A stretch of DNA of 64,000 nucleotides from Streptomyces sp. TLI_105 (GCF_900105415.1 NZ_FNSM01000001.1:3014501-3078500), one strand, 5' to 3'. Shown: positions 16,997 to 25,003, counted from the first letter of the stretch. Program-made: numbers and translations. Notes: generated by a model from the sequence alone, not told the origin.

Positions 16997-17395
16997 TCAT
17001 CCGAGAGGCCTTATGCGGACGAACTTCGCGGCCATGACGGGACCGAGCTGCTCGACGATGGCGTGTCCGGGCTCCTGCGGCGAGGGCAGGTCATTGAGGA
17101 AGGACGTGACGATGACCTCGTCGATGCCGAGGACGCCGCGCGCGCTCTGCTCCTCCAGGAAGTCGAGCGTCCGACGCCAGTCGGCGGCGCCGGGGGCCTC
17201 GCCGAGGAAGGACCGGACGGTGTCCTGGACGACGTCCCAGAAGAACACATGCGGCAGGACACCGCCCTGATGGAAGACATGGGTCTCGTACGCCCCTCGG
17301 AACTCGGGGATCCGGGTGACGAGGTCACTGACCAACTGCACGCTCGGGGTCGCGTGCGGGTTCGCGCTCGGGGTCACGCTCGGGGTCGCCGTCAT
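16997..17395 (-). CDS. DUF7674-like cytoplasmic protein
   Basis: A 132-residue hypothetical protein. After a Thr/Pro/Ser-rich head encoded by short repeats, the body (about 20-130) shows VLPHVFFWDVVQ, LDFLEEQSARG and VTSFLNDLPSPQ, resembling the DUF7674 family of small helical proteins. No function is known. The start is uncertain because the head repeats CGGGGTCACGCTCGGGGTCG-like DNA; translation could begin later. It is divergent from the restriction-like gene at 17518. Confidence 0.7.
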   Translation of the reverse strand: MTATPSVTPSANPHATPSVQLVSDLVTRIPEFRGAYETHVFHQGGVLPHVFFWDVVQDTVRSFLGEAPGAADWRRTLDFLEEQSARGVLGIDEVIVTSFLNDLPSPQEPGHAIVEQLGPVMAAKFVRIRPLG

Positions 17396-17517
17396 CTGTC
17401 CAGAATGCTCCCGCCGAAGAAGGATGTCCCACCGGATTTACGCTTTCCTGGCGACGTCTTTCGCCGGGTTTTCCACAGGGGGTGCGAAGTGTCCCTCTTC
17501 CGTGGATCGTTGGGCGT

Positions 17518-18438
17518 ATGTACGAGTTGGCGATCCTCGCCAGGGGCGGGGTCCTCCTGACGGTCTGGGCGGTCGCGGCGGGCTGGCCGCCGGGCCGGCT
17601 GGCCGGACGGCTGCGCCGGGACGGCTGGCAGCGGATCTGCCGGGGCGCCTGGGCGGCCCCGGGCAGGGAGGTGGACTGGCGGCTGAGGGCGACGGCCCTC
17701 CAGCTCCTGCGCCCGGAACTGGTCTGCAGCCACGGGACGGCGGCGCGGCTGCACCGCATCGAGGTACTGGGCGGGGAGGGCCCGGAGGAGCGTCTCGACT
17801 TCACGGCACCACCGCCGGCCAGGTCGTCCCGCGGTGACCGGATACGACTCCACACCACGGCCTTCCTGACGGACGGGGACCGGTCCGTCCGGCGCGGTCT
17901 GCGGACGACGACGCCGACGCGGACGGTCGGCGACCTGATACGGGCCTCGGCGACCCGGGAGGAGGCGGTGGTCGTCGCGGACTCCGCGCTCGCGCGGCGG
18001 GCCGTCGAAGGAGTACGGCGCGAGGCGCTCGTCCGCCACGAGGACCTCGCCGCCGAACTCGCGGCGCCCCGGCCGGGAGCGGCCCGCGCCCGTACCTGGC
18101 TCCGGCTGACCGAACCGGCGTCGGGTTCCCCGGCGGAGACGGTCGCCAGACTCCGGATGCGGGACGCGGCCCTGACCCCCGAATCCCAGCCGACCCTGCT
18201 CACGGCGGCCGGGAAGCCGCTGCGCCCGGACTTCCTCTTCCGGGCGGAAGGCCTGGCGGTGGAGATCGAGGGCCACGCCTTCCACGGCACCCGCCGGGCC
18301 CACGAACGGGACATCGCCCGCTTCAACGCGCTCCAGTCCTGCCCGGAGATCCGCCGCGTGCTGCGCTTCACGGCCGGGGAGGTCTTCCGCCACCCGGACC
18401 GCATGACGGCGACGATCCGGGCGGCGCTGGCCCTCTAG
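17518..18438 (+). CDS. Endonuclease-like protein (AbiEi-type head, DUF559-like tail)
   Basis: A 306-residue protein of a type abundant in actinobacteria. An N-terminal winged-helix-like region (about 1-110, with RLRRDGWQRICRGAW) resembles AbiEi antitoxin heads. The C-terminal region (about 215-306) resembles the Vsr/DUF559 PD-(D/E)xK nuclease fold: PDFLFRAEGLAVEIEGHAFH with Asp and Glu positions, then HERDIARFNALQ and VLRFTAGEVFRHP. The role is unknown; it may be a defence or repair protein. It has no partner toxin gene. Its TAG shares the CTAG with the stop of the convergent OmpA gene. Confidence 0.8.
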   Translation: MYELAILARGGVLLTVWAVAAGWPPGRLAGRLRRDGWQRICRGAWAAPGREVDWRLRATALQLLRPELVCSHGTAARLHRIEVLGGEGPEERLDFTAPPPARSSRGDRIRLHTTAFLTDGDRSVRRGLRTTTPTRTVGDLIRASATREEAVVVADSALARRAVEGVRREALVRHEDLAAELAAPRPGAARARTWLRLTEPASGSPAETVARLRMRDAALTPESQPTLLTAAGKPLRPDFLFRAEGLAVEIEGHAFHGTRRAHERDIARFNALQSCPEIRRVLRFTAGEVFRHPDRMTATIRAALAL

Positions 18439-19055
18439 GGCGAGGGAGCGGTGGTCCGGGGGAAGGAGATCTCGACGCGCCGGTTCTTCTTCCGGCCCTC
18501 CTCCGTGCGGTTGTCGGCGATCGGGTAGTCCTCGCTGTACCCGCGGACGTCGAAGGTCGTCCCCGGGTCGAGGGCCCGCGCCAGCACCTGCTGCACGGCC
18601 ACGGCCCGCTCCTTCGACAGCTTGAGCCCGTGCTCGTACGTCCCCAGGTTGTCGGTGAACCCGAACACCCGGACCCGCCCGGACCTCATCTTGCCGATCT
18701 CGGCGGCGATGGCGGCGATACGGGCGGTGGCGTCGGGCGAGAGCTTGGCACTGTTCTTCGGGAACAGCACCTCGGCCTGCAGCGCGAACGTCACGTCCAC
18801 GTTCGTGTCCTGCCGGCGCTCCTGCCCGCCCTCCTCCTCGACGATCTGCTTGATGTCGAGCACCTTGGCGGGGGCGAGGGTGGCCCCGTCGGGAAGCATC
18901 AGCCCGGGGGAGTCGGGGTCGATGACGGGCGGGGGCGAGGAGGTACCGGCGGGGCCGGGCCCGTCATCGGCATACGCGGGGGGCCCGGCGAACGGCCCCA
19001 GGGCCACGCACACGAGCAGGAGGGAGGCGAGGCGGCGGTTTCTCGTCGTCGTCAT
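18435..19055 (-). CDS. Secreted OmpA-family protein of the Tad locus
   Basis: A 206-residue exported protein. It has a signal peptide (1 to about 29, ending PAYADD), a Pro-rich linker, and an OmpA C-terminal domain (about 90-200) with the peptidoglycan-binding signature FGFTDNLGTYEHGLKLSKER and NRRVEISFP. In a Gram-positive it would bind cell wall. Position as the last gene of the pilus operon suggests that it anchors or guides the Flp pilus through the wall, an inference. It follows the lipoprotein gene by 9 bases. Confidence 0.88.
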   Translation of the reverse strand: MTTTRNRRLASLLLVCVALGPFAGPPAYADDGPGPAGTSSPPPVIDPDSPGLMLPDGATLAPAKVLDIKQIVEEEGGQERRQDTNVDVTFALQAEVLFPKNSAKLSPDATARIAAIAAEIGKMRSGRVRVFGFTDNLGTYEHGLKLSKERAVAVQQVLARALDPGTTFDVRGYSEDYPIADNRTEEGRKKNRRVEISFPRTTAPSP

Positions 19056-19064
19056 GGGGTCGCC

Positions 19065-19649
19065 TCAGGAGAGCTTGAGGGTGGCGGGTTCGAAGGTGGG
19101 GAGCTGGAAGCTCACTTCGGTGGTGTTGGCGGGGGGTGCGGGGAATTGCATGAAGACGTCGACCGCGTCGTTGGCCTTGACGACACCAAGACCCGTTGTC
19201 GTCAGGGGCCGTCCATCCGTGTCACGAAGCACGTAGTACCGCTTTTTCCCGACGGAGTCGACAAGCGTAGCCCCGCCCAAGGATGTGCCGTGCTTGACCA
19301 CTTCGGTCTCGTCCCCACTCGTCTGGGGAGGTACGGCGTGACTGGACTCCGAGGTATTCCGCAGTCGTCCCTTGACTGTGAGGAACCCACCTGCGTCTCG
19401 TTCCATCGAGTCGACGGCCAGCTCAAGCCCCTTCTGCCCTTTGAGAACCGCCAGCGTCTCTGCGGGCTCCTCGGCATCTTGCGAGCCCTGGATGGCGGAT
19501 GCCCCCTGCCGGGGAGCAGCACTCGTCGATGCGGGCTTGTTCTCGCTGGGCTTTTCCTCGGCGCCGCACCCGGCTACGAAGAGTGCCACGGACGTGATCG
19601 CAACGGCGACCACCCCTCTGCGGATCTGCCTTGCGTAGCGCGCGTTCAT
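19065..19649 (-). CDS. Tad-locus lipoprotein
   Basis: A 194-residue predicted lipoprotein. The signal ends with the lipobox VAGC (Cys near 28), followed by a Ser/Pro/Glu-rich linker and a beta-rich domain (about 70-194). That domain resembles Streptomyces secreted proteins that pair with the OmpA gene in Tad loci. Function is not known. AAAGGAAG lies 9 bases before the ATG. Third-position GC is visibly lower than in flanking genes (codons such as TTT, GTT, TCA, ACA), shared with the preceding TadG-like gene, which hints at different ancestry for this pair. Confidence 0.85.
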   Translation of the reverse strand: MNARYARQIRRGVVAVAITSVALFVAGCGAEEKPSENKPASTSAAPRQGASAIQGSQDAEEPAETLAVLKGQKGLELAVDSMERDAGGFLTVKGRLRNTSESSHAVPPQTSGDETEVVKHGTSLGGATLVDSVGKKRYYVLRDTDGRPLTTTGLGVVKANDAVDVFMQFPAPPANTTEVSFQLPTFEPATLKLS

Positions 19650-19677
19650 GGAGCGTGCTTCCTTTGTTCGTCGCGGG

Positions 19678-20301
19678 TCAGTCCGATAGTCGGACTCTGA
19701 AGAGATCTGCGGCACCGGGGAGGATCGAACTGTCTGGATCGATCACCCACGGCTCGCCGTCGCATACGAGGCCAACTACGGGTTCCCCACCGTCCTCATC
19801 GGGGCTCGTAGGCGTCGGGCCCGGGGTGGGCCCCGAAGGACCCTGAGTGGGTTTCGGGGCATCAAAGGTGCAACGCGGTTCGAGTACGGCCTCAGCAGAC
19901 GCCGTAGCGTGGTGCGACTCTCGGCCCGTCGTGCTTACGGTCACCTTGAAACCATGCTCCCCAGTAGCGAGAGGCATACATTGGTCGCCCGTGAGGGCCG
20001 CCTCGTTTCGAGCAGCAAACTCCGCTGCCTGCCGACACGCGGAGGCCTCGGTGTACGCCACGCCCTGAAGGAACCTGTCCCATTGCCCAGGGTCGAGGAT
20101 TACCTCAATCCAGCCCTCATGCAGCTGCTCCCGGGCATCCTGAGCCGCTGCGAGTGCTGCTGCGTCAGCAGCGGTCTGTGCGCTGCTTCGAGTCAATGCC
20201 GCCTGCCCCACCAAGTAGTAGGCAAACGCCAAGAACAAGAGGCCCGCGATCACGGCAATGTAGACGGGAAAGGCCTGACCTGAATCCCCGGAACGCCGCA
20301 G
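19678..20301 (-). CDS. TadE/TadG-like pseudopilin with non-canonical start
   Basis: About 207 residues. SGQAFPVYIAVIAGLLFLAF is the expected N-terminal membrane anchor of a TadG-type minor pilin, followed by AAADAAALAAAQDAREQL and a Cys-containing extracellular region with a Pro/Thr-rich stretch near the end. No ATG, GTG or TTG lies in frame between the flp stop and this anchor. CTG at 20301-20299, three bases after the flp TAG, is the best candidate; a GTG inside the TM segment would lose half of it. Codon use is poorer in GC than neighbours. Confidence 0.75.
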   Translation of the reverse strand: MRRSGDSGQAFPVYIAVIAGLLFLAFAYYLVGQAALTRSSAQTAADAAALAAAQDAREQLHEGWIEVILDPGQWDRFLQGVAYTEASACRQAAEFAARNEAALTGDQCMPLATGEHGFKVTVSTTGRESHHATASAEAVLEPRCTFDAPKPTQGPSGPTPGPTPTSPDEDGGEPVVGLVCDGEPWVIDPDSSILPGAADLFRVRLSD

Positions 20302-20303
20302 CG

Positions 20304-20513
20304 CTACTCGCCCGTCAGCTCCGCAATCTTTTCCGCGATCGCACCCTTGATCGACTGCCCAAGATCCGTGCCGGTGATCGCCACCACGATCGCCACCACC
20401 ACCACGATGATCCCCAGGTACTCCACCGCCGTCTGCCCGCGGTCCCCCCGCAACAGTCGGCTGGTGACTCCTACCTTGGCCTTCGTCAGGGCCTTCAGCA
20501 TCGCGTCGTTCAT
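20304..20513 (-). CDS. flp: Flp-type pilin
   Basis: Major Tad pilin of 69 residues. The basic leader ends RGDRG and the prepilin peptidase should cut before QTAVEYLGIIVVVVA, which has the invariant Glu at +5 and Tyr at +6, followed by a hydrophobic stretch to about residue 48. GGAGGGG stands 8 bases before the ATG; the upstream ATG of the open frame is less likely. It forms the filament shaft and is likely cleaved by the prepilin peptidase at 14.7-15.5 kb. About 206 bases separate it from tadC, leaving room for an own promoter. Confidence 0.92.
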   Translation of the reverse strand: MNDAMLKALTKAKVGVTSRLLRGDRGQTAVEYLGIIVVVVAIVVAITGTDLGQSIKGAIAEKIAELTGE

Positions 20514-20719
20514 CGTGGTCCCCTCCGCGTTCGGACGCCTGCGCTTGGGCACCGTACGCCGACGCGCGGGTCGGCGGACAGGGGCCCGTCATCGGGTGGG
20601 CCGGTGGGCGCGGGTCGCGGCGATCCGGTCCATCGGCTCCACCCCCCTCACACTCAGTCCGCACTCTGGCACATCGGGTTGCGCGCCTGAAGCCGTTTCC
20701 CCCGAATATGTCACCGCGC
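20514..20719 (-). promoter_or_regulatory. Spacer upstream of flp
   Basis: This is the only long break (206 bases) inside the pilus operon. It probably holds a separate promoter that gives extra expression of the major pilin. No clear -35/-10 pair or terminator could be assigned by eye. Confidence 0.35.
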
Positions 20720-21607
20720 TCATTCGCCGGTCACCGACCCGAAGTCCGTCCCCGTGCCCAGGAACAGGCCCGCTCCCAGCAGGATCATGGTCGCCGGGAC
20801 CATCAGGGTCGTGATCACCATCGTGGCCTTCGGGACCGCCTTCGCCGCCTTGCGGCGGGCGTTCTGCGCGTCCGTGCGCCGCATGTCGTTGGCGATCTGG
20901 ATCAGCGTGTCGACGATCGGCGCTCCCAGCTCCTCTCCCTGCTGCAGCGCCGTGACGAACTGGGCCACCTGTTCCGAGTCGTTGCGGCGCCGCAGTTCGT
21001 CGAAGGCCTGCCGTCGGCTGACGCCCATGTCCATCTGGCGGAGCGTGATGCGGAGTTCGTCGGACCACGGGCCCTCGTACTTCTCCGCGACCCGTTCCAG
21101 CGCCTGCCGGAAGCCGAGTCCCGCCGAGACCACGACGGCCAGGACGTCCAGGAAGTCCGGCAGGGTGCGTTCGATCTGGTCCTTGCGGATCCTGACCGCC
21201 GACCAGATCCCGACCTCCGTCCAGAACGCGCCGAACGCCAGCAGCAGCAGAGCCGTCACGTACGAGCCCTTGCTCAGCATCACCAGGCCGCCGAGGCCGC
21301 CCAGGAAGCCGTAGACCGCCCGCCTCGCCCCGTACCGGTCGATGGTCAGGCCGCCCGGGTTGCCCGCCAGGTCGATCCGGCGGCGGACGGCGTTCACCCG
21401 CTTCGGGCCCATCAGGCGGAGCACGGCCGGCGACCAGCGCATGCCCAGGCGGTCGACGGCCGAGTCGACGGCCCCCGTGCGGGTGGCGCCGACCTCCAGG
21501 GCGAGTTTGAGGTCGTCGGGCAGTCGGGCGTCGGCCCTGTAGAGGCGTAGGCCGTAGGCCATGCCCACGACGGCGAGGGCTGCCAGGAGGGCGAGGAGGA
21601 GGTCCAT
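20720..21607 (-). CDS. tadC: TadC-like type II secretion F-domain protein
   Basis: Inner-membrane platform protein of the Tad pilus, 295 residues. An N-terminal TM helix is followed by a pair near 105-140, the T2SSF domain (about 150-270) with LPDFLDVLAVVVSAGLGFRQ and FVTALQQGEELGAPI, and a C-terminal TM. It forms the platform with TadB on which the TadA ATPase works. It follows tadB after 14 bases. Confidence 0.92.
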   Translation of the reverse strand: MDLLLALLAALAVVGMAYGLRLYRADARLPDDLKLALEVGATRTGAVDSAVDRLGMRWSPAVLRLMGPKRVNAVRRRIDLAGNPGGLTIDRYGARRAVYGFLGGLGGLVMLSKGSYVTALLLLAFGAFWTEVGIWSAVRIRKDQIERTLPDFLDVLAVVVSAGLGFRQALERVAEKYEGPWSDELRITLRQMDMGVSRRQAFDELRRRNDSEQVAQFVTALQQGEELGAPIVDTLIQIANDMRRTDAQNARRKAAKAVPKATMVITTLMVPATMILLGAGLFLGTGTDFGSVTGE

Positions 21608-21621
21608 CAGGCACGGGCCCC

Positions 21622-22569
21622 TTACACGTCGATCTTCGAGAAGCGGCGGATGGCGGCGAAGCCGACCACGTACAGGGCGAACGCAGCGACCACGGCGAAC
21701 TGTCCGATCGTCGAGCCGGTCATCCGGTCCAGCGCTCCCGGCTGCATGTTGTCGATCAGCAGGAGGGAGCCGACGCCGATGACCGGGACGGAGTACGCGG
21801 TCATGCTCACCTGCGACAGCTGGGTGCGGACCTCGCGCCGGGTCTCCTTGCGCTCCTCCAGGGTCTCGGTGAGGTTCCGGAGAGAGGAGACGACCGTGCC
21901 GCCGGCACGGTTCGCCAGAACGAGGGTGGTCACGAGGACGACCAGTTCGCGGGAGGGGAGGCGCTCGGCGAGCTCCCCCAGCGCGTCGTCGAGGGAGGTG
22001 CCCACGGCCAGCTGCTGCGCCACCTTCTCCAGCTCGTCGCCCGCCGGTGCCTCCAGTTCGTCGGCGGCCAGGCTCAGGGCCATCCGGAGGGCGAGTCCGG
22101 CCTGCGTGGCGTTGGCCAGGATGCGGGAGAGCTCCGGGAGTTGGTTGATGAATCGCTCGATGCGCTTCTGGCGTTGCCAGTTGAGGTAGCCGATGGCCAC
22201 CCAGATGCCGAGCAGCCCGCAGATCGGGCCGAAGAACGGGGACAGCGCCGCCTGCCCCACGACCCACAGGACCGCCACGGTCGCCGCGAGGGCCACCGTG
22301 AACTCGCCGGGTGTGATGTCGAGGCCGGTCGCCGCGATCCGCAGTTCCAGTTTCCGGCCGAGGGCGGTCTTCCGCACGCGCCGGTCGACTCCCCGGAAGC
22401 GGCGTCTGCGGCGGCCGGTCACGGCCTCCGGTTCGCCGCTCTCGTCGAGCCGGGCGACGAGAGCGGCGTGACGGCGGGCCCCGCTCGCGTACAGCTGGAC
22501 GCCGACGACGCCCAGGACGCAGGCGAGCAACGCCACGCCCGCCGTCAGCCAGAAGGGGTCCGTCATCAT
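21622..22569 (-). CDS. tadB: TadB-like type II secretion F-domain protein
   Basis: The second platform protein of the Tad pilus, 315 residues. It has an N-terminal TM, a cytoplasmic basic region (RRRRRFRGVDRRVRK), a TM pair near 90-135, the T2SSF domain (about 150-270) with LPELSRILANATQAGLALRM and two C-terminal TMs. The start ATG ATG overlaps the stop of micro-ORF B (ATGA). Its first codons (MTDPFWL) resemble the repeat unit that makes up the micro-ORFs, suggesting they arose by tandem duplication of this 5' end. Confidence 0.92.
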   Translation of the reverse strand: MMTDPFWLTAGVALLACVLGVVGVQLYASGARRHAALVARLDESGEPEAVTGRRRRRFRGVDRRVRKTALGRKLELRIAATGLDITPGEFTVALAATVAVLWVVGQAALSPFFGPICGLLGIWVAIGYLNWQRQKRIERFINQLPELSRILANATQAGLALRMALSLAADELEAPAGDELEKVAQQLAVGTSLDDALGELAERLPSRELVVLVTTLVLANRAGGTVVSSLRNLTETLEERKETRREVRTQLSQVSMTAYSVPVIGVGSLLLIDNMQPGALDRMTGSTIGQFAVVAAFALYVVGFAAIRRFSKIDV

Positions 22570-22763
22570 GGCCGCGCCTCGGGTCGCCGGGTCGGGTCCG
22601 TCGCCGTCCACCGCACCCCCAGCTGCGGGGTCGGGTCCGTCGCCGTCCACCGCTCCCCCGACAGCCGGGCCGGGACCGTCGCCGTCCACCGCTCCCCCGA
22701 CAGCCGGGCCGGGACCGTCGCCGTCCACCGCACCCCCGGCTGCCAGGTCGGATGGGTCGTCAT
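22566..22763 (-). CDS. Micro-ORF B, 13-residue repeats
   Basis: A 65-codon ORF built from near-perfect repeats such as TVPARLSGERWTA and TDPTPQLGVRWTA, preceded by MTTHPTWQPGVRWTA. It starts with an ATG overlapping the stop of micro-ORF A (ATGA) and ends with a TGA overlapping the tadB start (ATGA). The chosen frame has the highest GC at third positions. No known domain is recognised. It could be a real small pilus-associated protein, or a non-functional coupling relay that only passes ribosomes to tadB. Confidence 0.55.
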   Translation of the reverse strand: MTTHPTWQPGVRWTATVPARLSGERWTATVPARLSGERWTATDPTPQLGVRWTATDPTRRPEARP

Positions 22764-22885
22764 CGCTCCTCCCCGGGCCGCCACGTCGGGTCCGTCGTCG
22801 TCCACCGCTCTCCCGGTCGCCACGTCGGGTCCGTCGTCCACCGCTCCCCCGGCAGCCAGGTCGGGTCCGTCATCGTCACTGCGCC
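22575..22885. repeat. About eight 39-bp imperfect tandem repeats
   Basis: On the plus strand units begin GTCCGTCGCCGTCCACCGC or close variants and recur every 39 bases (one 36, one 38), with four central copies nearly identical. Because 39 is a multiple of three the copies stay in frame. The array lies between tadA and tadB inside the pilus operon. No CRISPR-like spacers are present. Confidence 0.85.
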
Positions 22886-22912
22886 TCCGGTGGGCATGTG
22901 GGCTTCGGTCAT
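22760..22912 (-). CDS. Micro-ORF A, WTTDPTWRPGER repeats
   Basis: A 50-codon ORF. The ATG shares bases with the tadA stop (TGATG) and the TGA overlaps the start of micro-ORF B (ATGA). After MTEAHMPTGGAVT come three repeats of the type MTDPTWLPGERWT, rich in Trp, Pro and Arg. Internal ATGs at repeat starts look like copies of the tadB initiation region. Not recognised as any family. Expression is inferred from the unbroken chain of start/stop overlaps. Confidence 0.55.
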   Translation of the reverse strand: MTEAHMPTGGAVTMTDPTWLPGERWTTDPTWRPGERWTTTDPTWRPGEER

Positions 22913-24255
22913 CACTCCGCCTCTCGGGTGGCCAGGTGGGCATCCGTCGCCGCCACCCCGAACGCCTGTGGGATCGGCTGGCCCGCCAGGTAGAGCCGTT
23001 CGGCGACGCGCCGGGGCAGCGGGTGGTACGTGAACCTCCCGTACACCCGTCCGTCGGCCGCGACCGGCTGCGCCTCGAAGCGGCAGACCGTGGCCAGCAG
23101 GAAGCGTTCCCGGCCGTGCGAGGCGAGGACGGAGATCTCGGTGATCCGGCGCGTGCCGTCCGGGTGCCGGGTGAGCTGGACGAGGACGTCGACCGCGCTG
23201 TTGATCTGGTCGCGGAGCGCTTCGAACGGCACCTTCACCTCGGACATCGAGGCCAGGGTCTGGAGCCGCATCAGGGCGTCCTCGGCCGAGTTGGCGTGGA
23301 CGGTGGCGAGCGAGCCGTCGTGGCCGGTGGACATCGCCTGGAGCATGTCGAGGGTCTCGCCGCCGCGGACCTCGCCGACGATGATGCGGTCGGGGCGCAT
23401 GCGCAGGGAGTTGCGGACGAGGTCCCGGATGGAGATGGCTCCGCGGCCCTCGATGTTCGGCGGCCGGGCCTCCAGGCGGATGACGTGGGACTGCTGGAGC
23501 TGGAGTTCGGCCGAGTCCTCGATGGTGATGATCCGCTCGCCGTCCGGGACGAGGCCGGAGAGGGCGTTGAGGAGGGTCGTCTTCCCGGTGCCGGTGGCGC
23601 CGGAGACGATCAGGTTGAACTTGGCCTGTACGAGCCCGGAGAGCAGGAGCAGCATCTGCTCGTCGAGGGAGCCGAGGCCGATCATCTCGTGGAGCGTGTA
23701 CGCCCGGGGGAAGCGGCGGATCGTGAGCGTGGCCCCGGTCAGGGAGAGCGGCGGGATGATCACGTTGACGCGCTCGCCGGAGGGGAGCCGGGCGTCGACC
23801 ATCGGGTTCGACTCGTCGACGCGCCGGTTGACGGTGGAGACGATCCGCTCGATGGTCTGCATCAGCTGCTCGTGGGAGGCGAAGCGGAGCGGGAGGAGTT
23901 CGACGCGGCCGCCGCGCTCGATGAAGATCTGGTCGGGGCCGTTGACCATGATCTCCGTGATGGAGGCGTCTTCGAGGAGCGGTTCGAGCACGCCGAGGCC
24001 GAGGGCCTCGTCGACGACCCGGCGGATCAGCTGCGCCCGTTCGGCGGTGGAGAGGACCGGGCCCTCGCGGCTGATGATGTGGCCGAGGACGCGCTCCAGG
24101 CGGGCCCGCCGCTCGGCCGCCGCGAGCGCGGACATCTCGGTGAGGTCGATCTCCTCCAGGAGCTTGGCCCGGAAGGCGGCGACGAGGTGGCCGTCCTCCC
24201 GGCCGCCGCCCGTGGCCTTCTCCTCGGGGGCGTTGATCCGGGCACGCAGGCTCAT
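22912..24255 (-). CDS. tadA: CpaF/TadA secretion ATPase
   Basis: Hexameric motor ATPase of the Tad pilus, 447 residues. N-terminal helical region (about 1-90), then the T2SSE domain: Walker A GATGTGKTTLLNAL (about 223-236), the Asp box IITIEDSAEL, Walker B RPDRIIVGEVRGGE, and the His box in GHDGSLATVHANS. It powers assembly of Flp subunits. The ATG overlaps the upstream TadE-like stop (ATGA) and the TGA overlaps micro-ORF A. Confidence 0.95.
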   Translation of the reverse strand: MSLRARINAPEEKATGGGREDGHLVAAFRAKLLEEIDLTEMSALAAAERRARLERVLGHIISREGPVLSTAERAQLIRRVVDEALGLGVLEPLLEDASITEIMVNGPDQIFIERGGRVELLPLRFASHEQLMQTIERIVSTVNRRVDESNPMVDARLPSGERVNVIIPPLSLTGATLTIRRFPRAYTLHEMIGLGSLDEQMLLLLSGLVQAKFNLIVSGATGTGKTTLLNALSGLVPDGERIITIEDSAELQLQQSHVIRLEARPPNIEGRGAISIRDLVRNSLRMRPDRIIVGEVRGGETLDMLQAMSTGHDGSLATVHANSAEDALMRLQTLASMSEVKVPFEALRDQINSAVDVLVQLTRHPDGTRRITEISVLASHGRERFLLATVCRFEAQPVAADGRVYGRFTYHPLPRRVAERLYLAGQPIPQAFGVAATDAHLATREAE

Positions 24256-24638
24256 GGCAGGTCCTCCCCGTCGGACGTCTCGGGCAGCGGCATGGTGGCG
24301 GTCTTCGTGACGGGGTCGAAGCTCCAGAAGGGGACGACCTGGGGGATGCGGACGCGGACGGTGGCGACGGCCTCTCCCCCTTGGCGTGCGACGTCGACCT
24401 GGGTGGCCCAGCTCGCGGCCGCGTAGCCGGCCGCCTGCGGGTCGGGAGCGTCATCCGCGTCGCTGGTGGCGGCCCGGGCGGCCGCCCGGGCCGCCGTGCC
24501 CGCCTGCTGGGCCGCGTACGCGGCGACGCCGAGCTGAAGCCCGGCGAGCCCGACGACGAGCAGGACGGGAAGGAAGCCGAGGTACTCGATGGCGGCCTGG
24601 CCGCGGTCGCGCCGGGCCTTCCCGTGGTCGCTTCTCAT
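24252..24638 (-). CDS. TadE-like pseudopilin 2
   Basis: A 128-residue TadE-family minor pilin. The N-terminal RRDRGQAAIEYLGFLPVLLV gives the cleavage-like Gly, Glu at +5 and Tyr, followed by the TM helix to about residue 45 and a small extracellular domain ending SDGEDLP. Both ends overlap adjacent pilus genes by four bases. Probably part of the initiation or tip complex of the pilus. Confidence 0.9.
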   Translation of the reverse strand: MRSDHGKARRDRGQAAIEYLGFLPVLLVVGLAGLQLGVAAYAAQQAGTAARAAARAATSDADDAPDPQAAGYAAASWATQVDVARQGGEAVATVRVRIPQVVPFWSFDPVTKTATMPLPETSDGEDLP

Positions 24639-25003
24639 GGCGTGGGGCTCCTCTCGTCCACGGCGGCCGCCTTGCCTTCTACCCAGAAGAGGCCTCCCAT
24701 GCCCGGGACGAGTACGGGGACCTGGACCCTCACGACGGCGTCGACCATGCCCCCGCCGGCGTTGCAGTCCGGCTCGACGCCGCTCGCCCATGCCCCGTCC
24801 AGGTGCCGCCTGGCAGCCTCTCCGCAGTCGTCGCCGACGGCATAGGCCCGCGCCGCCTCGTCCGCCGCGTTGCCCGCCAGCGTGTACGTGTAGCCCACCA
24901 GGACGACCTGCCACAGCAGGACGAGGGTGAGCAGGATCAGCGGCACCATTCCGAGGAACTCCACCGCCACCTGCCCCCTGTCGTCGTCCCGGTACGTCCG
25001 CAT
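24635..25003 (-). CDS. TadE-like pseudopilin 1
   Basis: A 122-residue TadE-family protein. RGQVAVEFLGMVPLILLTLV is the processed N-terminus and membrane anchor; the outer part has two cysteines (GDDCGEAA and EPDCNAGG) likely disulfide-bonded. It starts 3 bases after the TadZ-like gene and overlaps the next TadE gene by four bases. Confidence 0.9.
   Translation of the reverse strand: MRTYRDDDRGQVAVEFLGMVPLILLTLVLLWQVVLVGYTYTLAGNAADEAARAYAVGDDCGEAARRHLDGAWASGVEPDCNAGGGMVDAVVRVQVPVLVPGMGGLFWVEGKAAAVDERSPTP

Noticed and set aside
17471..17480. TTTTCCACAGG near 17.47 kb, DnaA-box-like
   Set aside because: Isolated and imperfect; chance match in a spacer.
22570..22728. N-terminal extension of tadB through the 39-bp repeats (DGDGPGPAVGG frame)
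   Set aside because: Lower third-position GC than the micro-ORF frame, and the ATGA junction at 22569 gives the normal TadB N-terminus.
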